From contig CAUYUJ010019945.1 of NCBI GenBank assembly GCA_963575745.1, forward strand, positions 101,001 to 165,000: 64,000 nt of DNA, read 5' to 3'. The position numbers and the translations under genes are program-made. This stretch comes from Prorocentrum cordatum (taxonomy: Eukaryota > Sar > Dinophyceae > Prorocentrales > Prorocentraceae). The notes beneath the pieces were generated by a model, which did no database searches, was not told the origin of the DNA, and was given only the letters and a program-made list of their open reading frames with translations. Of this stretch, positions 56,640-64,000 are shown one piece after another; position 1 is the stretch's first letter, and each line of letters starts with the position of its first letter.

Positions 56640-56840
56640 CTCCTCCCTCCTCCTCCTCCACCTCCTCCACCTCCTCCTCCTCCTCCTCCTCCTCCTCCTC
56701 CTCCTCCTCCTCCTCCTCCCTCCTCCTCCTCCTCCTCCCCGCACGCCGCCTCGGACAGGCGGCCCTCCTCCTCCTCCTCCTCCTCCTCCTCCTCCTCCTC
56801 CTCCTCTCCTCCTCCTCCTCCTCCTCCTCCTCCTCCTCCT
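56640..56840 (+). repeat. (TCC)n microsatellite in two blocks
   Basis: Two TCC blocks separated by a short GC-rich spacer (56740-56765). Polarity is opposite to the preceding GGA tract. Confidence 0.95.
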
Positions 56841-57151
56841 AGGTGGCTTGGCGCGGGCACCGCAGCTGTTTTGCCCCGCGGCGGGCGCCCGCCGCGCCAA
56901 TGCCCCCAGCGCCAGGCCTCTCCCCCTGGCGCGTCCGCGGATGCCCCTGGCCTCGCCTGGAGCTGCTGGTACGATTCATGTTGACAGCGCACGTGCCGCC
57001 TTCCTGTGCGGCCTCGCTGTCCCGAGCTGCCCGTCGCCGTGCCAGGGCGCGGTGCACGGCGGCGCGCCATGCGCAGGCAGCGGCTGGCGCCATCGTCGCC
57101 CTGCTGCAGCCACGGGACCCGGGCACGCCGGTTGCGGACAGGGCTCCACGC

Positions 57152-58489
57152 ATGGACGCGCTGGAGACGCTCACCAGCCTCTCCGCGGCCGCAGGGGCCA
57201 ACTTGGCTGCGCAACGGATCCGCACCGCCGCCACGGTGCGCACGCCCCTTCGTAGCCAGGCTGCTGTATACTACCCTGCTGGTCCTCTCGCCTCGCTTGA
57301 CATTGACGGATCCGACGACTTTGCCTCGCGCTTGTCGGGCAGTGGCGTTGCTACGGGTCTTGGGGGTGTTGTCACTGGAGCCGCGATTCTGGGTACTACT
57401 CACGCTGGCCGTGCTGCTGCTGTCCCACGTCGTGGCTTTCTTGAGGACCATCGCCGTGAAGTGCGTGACGGAGTCCATGATGTCTTTCCTCTTGGAGGTG
57501 CAGCTGATGATTCTCAGGTCGTTCATCGATGCGACGAAGTGTGCCCACAATATGGTCGTTGTGCTCGTGTCGACGCCGTTCATGAACCCCCTGATGGCGC
57601 TCCTCCTCGCCCAGTTCCTGGGCCGCGTGGGCGAGTTTTTGGCCCGCGACCTTGGCATGGCGTTCCTCGGCCACTCCCTGGACCTTCTGGGCGCGTCTTC
57701 AAGGTTGGGCCTCAATACGCTGTTCGAGATGCCGTCCCTCGTCGAGTCCCTGGGCCTCGCGGGCGTCTCTTTCGTGCTCGGCCGTGGAATGGTGCTCTTC
57801 GCCCGCTCGTCGGACCTCGAGGGCGCGTATTCAAGGCTGGGCCACCACTCAATGGCACCAAATTGGCACGAGAAGGTCTCAAGGTACTCAGCGGCCGTAC
57901 TGCTTCCCACGTCGAGGCCTATAGAACCGCTCTTGCTCATGGTGCGGCAGCGGAGACCGCAAGCGGCGACAACCTCTTCAGTGACATGGCGTACAAGTGG
58001 GCGTTGTGCGCTGAAGGCCTGCTGGATATTCTCTGCCGCCCAGAGCCTAGTAAGGCGGACGATGATGCGCCGACGAGTGCTGAGCCGCCTTGGACAGGAT
58101 GCCTAGGCGCTGCCTCAGATGACGTCAGGTGCTCGCTTCGTTGTGACCTTTGGCCCCAGCGACCAGGGAGCGGCTTCGGTGGGTTCCCCTCGCCTGGAGG
58201 GGGGCACAGCCTGGCGGATGGCGCGAGCTGTGCCATCCCAGGTGATGCCGCACACCGGGTCCACGGGCAGGAATCTAGAGGGAGTGGCTTCGGTGGTCCT
58301 CCTGCGTTTTGCGGGAGGCACGGCCTGGAGGATAGCACGAGCTGTGCTGTCCCAGGTGACGCCGCACACCTCTGCTCCCAGGGAGTGGCCACGGTGGACT
58401 CCCCTCGCGTTGAGGGGGGCACAGCCTGGAGGATAGCGCATAGCACTGTCCCAGGTGATGCCGCGTACCTGTCTGGTGCTCTGGGCTGA
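57152..58489 (+). CDS. Probable membrane-protein gene fragment, frame-disrupted or spliced
   Basis: Three stretches look coding with C/G-ending codons but lie in two frames. First, 57152 to about 57245 (frame 2, MDALETLTSLSAAAGANLAA). Second, about 57240-57845 (frame 3), with hydrophobic segments WVLLTLAVLLLSHVVAFL, then NMVVVLVSTPFMNPLMALLLAQFL, and a near-repeated LGMAFLGHSLDLLGA / FVLGRGMVLFARSS pattern. Third, about 57900-58090 (frame 2, GDNLFSDMAYKWALCAEGLL), after which come tandem repeats. At least two membrane segments are likely. The frame changes could be introns (dinoflagellate introns often lack GT-AG) or mutations. No family recognised. The minus-strand frame through the same region reads as its Ser/Thr/Arg-rich shadow. 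Start and end are tentative. Confidence 0.4.
   Translation: MDALETLTSLSAAAGANLAAQRIRTAATVRTPLRSQAAVYYPAGPLASLDIDGSDDFASRLSGSGVATGLGGVVTGAAILGTTHAGRAAAVPRRGFLEDHRREVRDGVHDVFPLGGAADDSQVVHRCDEVCPQYGRCARVDAVHEPPDGAPPRPVPGPRGRVFGPRPWHGVPRPLPGPSGRVFKVGPQYAVRDAVPRRVPGPRGRLFRARPWNGALRPLVGPRGRVFKAGPPLNGTKLAREGLKVLSGRTASHVEAYRTALAHGAAAETASGDNLFSDMAYKWALCAEGLLDILCRPEPSKADDDAPTSAEPPWTGCLGAASDDVRCSLRCDLWPQRPGSGFGGFPSPGGGHSLADGASCAIPGDAAHRVHGQESRGSGFGGPPAFCGRHGLEDSTSCAVPGDAAHLCSQGVATVDSPRVEGGTAWRIAHSTVPGDAAYLSGALG
58140..58485 (+). repeat. Tandem repeat of about 115 bases, three copies
   Basis: Each copy has GGCACAGCCTGG or GGCACGGCCTGG, GAGCTGTGC-like and CCCAGGTGATGCCGC words. In frame 2 it codes repeated PGDAAH, continuous with the fragment above. 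Confidence 0.75.
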
Positions 58490-58724
58490 CGCTTTCCTGC
58501 GTGCCTTCGCTTAGGCCGCGACGTGAGAGAGGTGCACCATCCTAAGTGCACCCCGCGTCGGCACCTTCGGCCTTGTCACTGCTATCTTCTGTCTGTGCAG
58601 CTGGTACCCGAGATCCTTTAGGTGGGGTCCCAGCTTTTCCGCAGGCCAGCCCGGCTGCTAGCAGCTTGGCGCCTCAGGAGGGCGTTCGTGCACCGCGCGA
58701 CGCTTCCCATGGCAGTGCCGTATC

Positions 58725-58862
58725 CTCTTCCTCCTCCTCCTCCTCCTCCTCCTCCTCCGTCCTCCTCCGCCTCCTCCTCCTGCACATCCCTCCTCCACCT
58801 CCTCCTCCTCCTCCTCCTCCTCCTCCTCCTCCTCCTCCTCCTCCTCCTCCTCCTCCTCCTCG
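58725..58862 (+). repeat. (TCC)n microsatellite
   Basis: Pyrimidine triplets with CTGCACATCC interruption. Confidence 0.95.
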
Positions 58863-59059
58863 TCGCCCTTTGGAGGCCAGCCTGCTGCTCTGGCAGGTTC
58901 CGACATCAAGATCCACGCCGTTGATTTCATTTGCAGGCCATCCTGTGGCCGCCCTGGGGGCCCTCTTGGGGCCCTCTTGTCAAACGACGCGAAGATCGGG
59001 ACAACATCGGATCGGGATAACTCGAAATCTCTGAGAATCGGCGGGTTTGGAGGATGTAT

Positions 59060-59140
59060 TGGGCGCCGCGGCCGCTCCAGAGCGTTCCGGAGCGCTCGAG
59101 CGTTCCGGAACGCTCTGAGAGCGCTCCGAAACGCTCTGGG
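59060..59140. repeat. GC-rich inverted repeat, related to 5320 and 62925
   Basis: CCGCTCCAGAGCGTTCCGGA, AGCGTTCCGGAACGCTC and CCGAAACGCTCTGG are mutually complementary words, giving several overlapping hairpins. Confidence 0.65.
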
Positions 59141-59341
59141 GCGATTTATCCCGATCCTAGCCCTGCTTTAGCCCTCTTTGCGGCCTTCCTGCGACCCTGG
59201 CAGGTTACGATTCGTCCCGTGCGGTCCGCACCACGCCCCCAGGCCGTTTGCACCATCAGGCCACCGTGCCCTCCAGGGTGGTGGCTCCAGGAAGCTGGTC
59301 CCAGTAACGGGGTCAATGCGCCCCAGCCATAATACCTCAAG

Positions 59342-60192
59342 TCCTCCTCCTCCCTCCTCATCCTCCTCCTGCTCCTCCTCCTCCTCCTTCTTCTCCTTCT
59401 CCTCCTCCTCCTCCTCGCCGTTCTCCGTTCTCCCCCATTTCTTTCCTTACGAACAAGTCCTCCGCGTCGCATCCCGAGGCCCGTCTCGAAGGTGGACTGG
59501 GCGTTTCGCTTTGGGACTTCTCACCACTTATGATCCTGAAGCTTCCGCGTTGCAGTAGTTTCACACATGGATGACGGTTCGCTTTCAACATATGGCTCCT
59601 GACTTAGAGCCGCACACATCCGTCTTGAAAGTTCGCAACAGCTTGACGGATCCAGGACAGGCCGTTTCCAACATGCGATTCTCGGTTTAGCGCCGCGCGC
59701 ATTTTTTGGGACATGGCAAGAGCTTCACGGAATGAGGGCGGGTGGTTTTCAACATGTGGTTATCGTTTTAACGCCGCGCACTCTCGTCTTCCAAATTGCA
59801 AGAGGGTCACGGATAGAGGGCGTTTTTTGTCAACATGTGGTTCTCGCCTCAGCGCCGCACACATTCCTTGCTCAGAGTTTACAATCGTTGCAATGGTTCT
59901 CTTGGCTAACGTCCCAGAGATGGCATTCTGGCGCGATGTCGGATTGACAAGGCGCAACATTTACGTTGATTCGTGGTGTTGGAGTCCCAGCAACGGTGTT
60001 CTGGCACGGGTCAGGATCGTCAAGGCGCGACTATAACGGTAATTCGCGGTGCTGAAGTCCCAGGAATGGTGTCATGGCACAGTTTAGGATTTTCAAATTG
60101 TTGTTTTCCAACGGGGCGGTTCTTCAGTTTCAATGGGGAGCCTGAAGGGAGTTGTTTGTCAATATCGCTGATGAGTCTTGGGTTTTAACTGT
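59342..60192 (-). repeat. Purine-bracketed composite repeat, copy 3 (inverted)
   Basis: Reverse complement of the order in copies 1 and 2: TCC tract (59342-59425), CCACTTATGATCCTGAAGC junction (59524 on), about four tandem units with GAGGGCGGGTGGTTTTCAAC and CGCCGCGC words (59580-59870), middle, then GATGAGTCTTGGGTTTTAAC head at 60169-60188 next to the second TCC tract. Confidence 0.8.
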
Positions 60193-60340
60193 TCCCTCCT
60201 CCCTCCTCCTCCTCCTCGTCCTCATCCTCCTCGTCCTCCTCCTCCTCCTACCCCTCCTCCTCCTCCTCTTTTTTGTTTCCCTCCTCCTCGTCCTCCTCCT
60301 CCTCCTCCTCCTCCTCCTCCTCCTCCTCCTCCACCCGCTC
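60193..60340 (+). repeat. (TCC)n microsatellite
   Basis: Pyrimidine tract with TCG and T-run interruptions; right bracket of composite copy 3 in plus coordinates. Confidence 0.95.
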
Positions 60341-61335
60341 CTCTCACCCCACAAGCCCCCTCTCCTCCCGCCGTCGAGTCCCCTCCCCCCCCGCGGCGAA
60401 TGGGAGCCTGGAGGGCCGGAGAGAGAGGGGGCGGGGAAAAACAGGCCCTCTCTCGCTGCGACTGCGGCGCGCCACATCACCTACAGTCAACGCGCACAGT
60501 AAGGACGCGCGCCTTTTCTAGGGTACCCTTGTGTCCTTGCCTCTACGGCCCGTCCTTTGCCGTTTCCCCTGGCCAGCCTCTCAGGCCGCCGCCCAACAAA
60601 TCCCAACCTCGGCCTCCAAGGGTCTTGCGTCCTTACCACCCGTCCTTACTATATGTTTTCACTGTACGTCGAGCGCACACTCTCTCTCTCTCTCTCTGCA
60701 GATGCGGTCGGGGCGCTGAAGAAGGAACCCGTTGCGTTGGGGAGGGGCTCCGTGTTGCTTCACTGTTTCGAAGTGCGCCCTCGGTCTTCCTCGGGCCCTC
60801 GATGGGGAGTCGAGATTCAGCTTGTGTCGGGGCCCTTCTCGGTTTGGGAGGGGCTCCGTGCTCCTCAGTTGCTTTGCGGTGCTCCTCGGGTTTTCCTGCG
60901 GTGTTCCAGGGAACATCGGAGTCCAACTTCTGGGAGACGGGGACCTCGCTCCTTGCACTCATCGCTCCTCAGGTCAGCGCCCCGACGGTACCCCCCCGCA
61001 GGCAGGCGCCCTCTGTGTGGCCCCGTGCACCCGTGCAGGCACGGTGCGGCCTTCACGACGCGAGCACGCCTGGGACGGCCGCGGGGCCTCCAGGGAGGGC
61101 GCCGTCGCCGCCGCCGCCGCGCGGCCCTCGCCTTCGCGGCCGTCGCCGTCGCCGCGCTCGGGGCTCGCCGCCCTGCGGCACCGGGCATCCGCTGTGCCGT
61201 GTGCCGTCCTTCGGCAGGTCGGGTTCGGCAGGGGCTCGCTGCTCTTCGGGGCCTTCCCGCGGCTGTTCCTCGAGCGCTCCTCCCGCACCCGGGCGCTGCT
61301 GGGGCCCCGCGAGGGGGTTCGTTCCTTCGTAGCGT
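60341..61335. other. About 1 kb with no gene recognised
   Basis: Contains a short (CT)n run at 60681-60699 and GC-rich sequence with partly repeated GGGGAGGGGCTCCGTG words at 60738 and 60848. Open frames on both strands are Arg/Ala/Pro-rich without motifs. Confidence 0.4.
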
Positions 61336-61396
61336 TAAGAAGGGGGAGGAGGAGGAGGAGGAGGAGGAGGAGGAGGAGGAGGAGGAGGAGGAGGAG
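61336..61396 (+). repeat. (GGA)n microsatellite
   Basis: About 20 purine triplets. Confidence 0.95.
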
Positions 61397-61929
61397 CAGC
61401 TTGGCTGTATCGTAACCTGCCAAAGCTATGCTCCGGGTGTGCACGCCCAGTGTATGGCGCCTGGACGGCCGCACCACCAGCATCGCCGGCGGGGGTCCTC
61501 TCGGCGAGGAAGTCCGCGACGCCTTCCCGAGCTGGATAGCGGAGGCGAGCGGGACTCCTGAGAACAGCGACGCTGCACCACAACAACTCACGAACAGGAC
61601 CCCTGAGAACTCCTGAGAGGGGTCCTGGGAGCAGGACCCCTGAGAACTCCTGCGAGCAGCGACTCGGGGACTCCCGAGAGCACCTCCCCGAACAGGACCC
61701 CTCCCCCGGCCCCTCGACCCTGGTGGTGGGCGGTGTCGCTGTAGCCTTCCGGCGGTCGAGGCGCCGAAGTCGGGACCGCCTGGGTGCCCAGGAGGGGCGC
61801 GGGCGGGCGGGCCGCTGCCGAGCTGTGCGCTGGGCGGGGGGGGGGGCCTCGTCGTGGCCGAGGCGCTCGCAGTGGCCAGGGAGCCCCTGCTTATCAGCCT
61901 CGAACTTATCCCGATCCCTACCACGCTCC
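61397..61929. other. No gene seen; short tandem repeat inside
   Basis: At 61556-61712, GAACAGGACCCCTGAGAACT and variants occur about four times (CCTGAGAACTCCTG words). No gene motif. Confidence 0.45.
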
Positions 61930-62045
61930 CCCCTCTCCTCCTCCTCCTCCTCCTCCTCCTCCTCCTCCTCCTCCTCCTCCTGCCTCCTCCTCCTCCTCTC
62001 CTCCTCCTCCTCCTCCTCCTCCTCCTCCTCCTCCTCCTCCTCCTC
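61930..62045 (+). repeat. (TCC)n microsatellite
   Basis: Pyrimidine triplets. Confidence 0.95.
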
Positions 62046-62194
62046 TCGGGCTGCCGGGGGGAAGGGGGGAGTGCACGGCCGGCGAGCAGGCGGAGCGCCG
62101 TCTGCGCGAGGTGCCGCTTGCAGAGATTTGCCTCCGGCGCGCCGCGCGCACCTTTGGCTCCCGAGGGGAGGGCGCGCGGGCCCCCGGGTCCTCG

Positions 62195-62335
62195 TCCTCC
62201 TCCTCCTCCTCCTCCTCCTCCCTCCTCCGCCTCCTCCTTCTCCTCCTCCTCCTCCTTCCTCCTCCTCCATCCTCCTCCTCCTCCTCCTCCTCCTCCTCCT
62301 CCCCCTCCTCCCCCTCCTCCTCTCCGGCTGCTGGT
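62195..62335 (+). repeat. (TCC)n microsatellite
   Basis: Pyrimidine triplets with CTT and CCC variants. Confidence 0.95.
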
Positions 62336-62451
62336 CCCTGCCCGAGGACAGGTACGGAGCCCACAACTACCACCCCATGCCGGTGGTGCTCCAGGAGGGG
62401 AAGGTCGGCCACGTGGCAGAGGGGGGCAGGGGGTTGCAGCCGCGCTGTGCA

Positions 62452-62452
62452 G

Positions 62453-62488
<36 letters not shown>

Positions 62489-62490
62489 TG
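62452..62490 (+). repeat. (GA)n microsatellite
   Basis: GAGAGA run with one AAA interruption. Confidence 0.9.
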
Positions 62491-62679
62491 GTTTCCTTAA
62501 AACCACGAAAGCGTTTTTTGGGGGGGTGAGCATAGGATTTGGGAGGTATTTTTTCTAACATGGGTATAGCATCGAATCGAGTAACCAGCGCGTTTTTTGT
62601 AACGAGCGCGCCTTTCCTTGAAATCACCACTCTCTTGCACTCCGTGGTCGCAAGTATTGGGGGGAGGCTCTTCAAAAGC

Positions 62680-63165
62680 ATCCATGCTTCTCAGAAGGCG
62701 TGGGCCTTATCTATAGACGCAAGGCCAGTGCCTCTAAGAAGCAGCCTCCTTCTAAGAAGCCTTCCCCCCTCCCCCTACCCCCCTGCGCGCGCCGCCAAGA
62801 AGGGCGTCCACGTCTGGGACGTCGACGGAAAGCGATATCCGGTTGCGCTGCCGCGCGACTCCGGCACCAAGCCCAGGCCGGCGCCCTGGGGAGTCAGGCA
62901 GGCCTGTAGGGTGAGGACAAGCCGCTCCAGAGCGTCCCGGAGCGCTCTCAGGGGCGTTCTGGTCGAGGGTCAAGCAATAGGGGTGCGATATTGTCGGCGG
63001 CGAACCTGGGGGGAAGTGAGAAGGGGCGGGCCTTCTCAGAAGGCCCGGAAGTCCCCCAGCCTTCGGAGGAGGTTCCTCAGCCATCTCCGAAGACATTGGA
63101 GAAACTTCTGAGAGGGCCGGAGGGCTTCTGAGAAGCCCCGCCGCCTTCTAAGTAGGCCTTCTCCT
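62680..63165. repeat. Cluster of CTTCTNAGAAG palindromes
   Basis: GCTTCTCAGAAGGC (62688), CCTTCTAAGAAGCC (62749), GGCCTTCTCAGAAGGCC (63028) and GGCTTCTGAGAAGCC (63124) are short perfect or near-perfect hairpins, with related half-sites between. A GC-rich block like 59060-59140 lies at 62925-62965. Confidence 0.6.
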
Positions 63166-63493
63166 TCTCACTTCCCCCCCTCGCTTGCCGCCGAAAGGAG
63201 GGCGCGATAGATGGGGAGTGTCACGAAAGGTGCACCTCTTGTGCCTTGGAGGGCCCCCCTGAGGCACAAAAAGGGCACGAAAGGTGAACGTCAGGGCTGG
63301 ACCTAAACGTTGTGTTGTTGGTCGTCGGCTGTGTCTCGTCCTTCGTTTTGGCAGGGAGGTCCAGGAAGACAGGTGGAGCAAAACGAACATCAAAACAACC
63401 ACAAAACGAAAAACTACGTTTAGGTCTAGCCCTGGTGAACGTTCCCCCCCCTTTGACTCCTCGCCCCCAATTATCAACGAGCGCGCTCCACTG
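63166..63493. other. No gene seen
   Basis: Unique DNA. TTTAGGTCTAGCCCTG near 63419 and CAGGGCTGGACCTAAACG near 63292 are complementary words bracketing about 110 bases, another possible inverted repeat. Confidence 0.4.
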
Positions 63494-63605
63494 CTCGCAG
63501 AGTGCCTACTCGCACACGTCCGAAACACAGATGCTGGTTTCGACGTGATGTATCGTAGACTCCCCGCGCCAGATCCATGCCATTTGCGAGTAGTTACTTT
63601 GCGAG
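63494..63605 (-). repeat. 112-base MITE-like element, copy 2
   Basis: Same length as, and opposite orientation to, 14810-14921. Terminal inverted repeats match at about 18 of 21 bases. Preceded by GAGCGCGCTCCACT, which also precedes the partial copy at 14734. Confidence 0.75.
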
Positions 63606-63735
63606 GGAGGAGGAGGAGGACGAGGAGGACAACGAGGAGTAGGAAGCGTAGCAGAAGGAGGAGCAGGAGGAGGAGGAGGAGGAGGAGGAGGAGGAGGAGG
63701 AAGGAGGCGAGAGGAGAGGAGGAGGAGGAGGAGGA
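63606..63735 (+). repeat. (GGA)n microsatellite
   Basis: Purine triplets with GAC/GTA interruptions, directly abutting the MITE. Confidence 0.92.
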
Positions 63736-63879
63736 GTGGAACGCGCTCGTGCACATTCACCAACGCCCGCTCTGGAGCGCGGCTCGGAGCGGCCGCAGCG
63801 CCCGAGACACGTCTCCCGGACCCGCCGGCTCCCGGAGCTTCGCGCGATCCGTCCTCGCCCGGCCCTCGTCTCAGTTCTG

Positions 63880-64000
63880 GAGGCTTGGAGGGGGAGGAGG
63901 GGGAGGAGGAGGAGGAGGAGGAGAGGAGGGGGAGGAGGAGTTGGAGGCGGAGGAGGAGGAGAGGGGAGGCGAGGAGTAGGGATGAGGCGAGGGAGGAGGA
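63880..64000 (+). repeat. (GGA)n microsatellite, cut by the window end
   Basis: Purine tract continuing past the right edge. Confidence 0.92.

Noticed and set aside
55478-57940. 820-residue minus-strand frame through the long purine tract
   Set aside because: Half of it is microsatellite, and the rest is the Ser/Thr/Arg-rich shadow of the plus-strand membrane-protein stretch.
60974-62533. 519-residue minus-strand frame
   Set aside because: Made of three microsatellites joined by Pro/Arg/Gly-rich sequence; no motif and no consistent codon bias.

Overview
The window looks like dinoflagellate nuclear DNA. It is GC-rich with few recognisable host genes, and it holds long purine/pyrimidine microsatellites, (CAT)n and (CA)n tracts, many foldback and MITE-like repeats, and retroelements of kinds known from dinoflagellates. 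Two minus-strand matches to the conserved dinoflagellate trans-spliced leader (DinoSL) support this: 20 of 21 bases at 10437-10457 and 18 of 21 at 15635-15655. Species cannot be called from the sequence; a core dinoflagellate is the inference.

Layout. 1-3414: 3' part of a non-LTR retrotransposon (reverse transcriptase with YIDD, zinc motif, complete RNase H tetrad), cut by the left window edge. 3450-7380: microsatellites and several inverted-repeat elements, including a foldback family and one hairpin nested in the arm of another. 7380-10457: minus-strand retroposed locus with a DinoSL relic at its 5' end, a zinc-ribbon/coiled-coil ORF1-like protein and a broken endonuclease. 10460-17700: more foldback, MITE and palindrome repeats, with no confident gene. 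17700-24252 and 39848-41296: five copies of a composite satellite-like unit. 24253-39847: a 15.6-kb element inserted in that satellite array. 41300-64000: further microsatellites, a MITE with a target duplication, an alanine-rich/acidic reading frame, a WW-domain repeat protein, a probable membrane-protein fragment, and three copies of a composite repeat bracketed by purine tracts.

The centrepiece is 24253-39847. It is a giant DIRS-superfamily (tyrosine-recombinase) retrotransposon with split direct repeats in the order A1 - coding - B1 - A2 - B2. Both repeat pairs are identical by eye, which implies a recent insertion. It encodes a 3591-residue polyprotein (N-terminal membrane segment, gag-like region, zinc knuckle, methyltransferase-like module, DIRS-type RT and RNase H, second C5-methyltransferase-like module). 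A tyrosine recombinase follows in the -1 frame. Past the recombinase lies an RNA-binding-like cargo region (dsRBD-like, RRM-like, zinc finger, RS-rich and Gly/Lys-rich tail). Inferred model: gag packages the RNA, RT/RNase H copies it, and the recombinase integrates a circular DNA formed through the split repeats. The methyltransferase modules might mark the new DNA. The A repeats also carry a 13-base core of the spliced leader.

All calls come from reading the sequence. No database search, folding or alignment program was run; percentages are avoided and base counts were made by eye.
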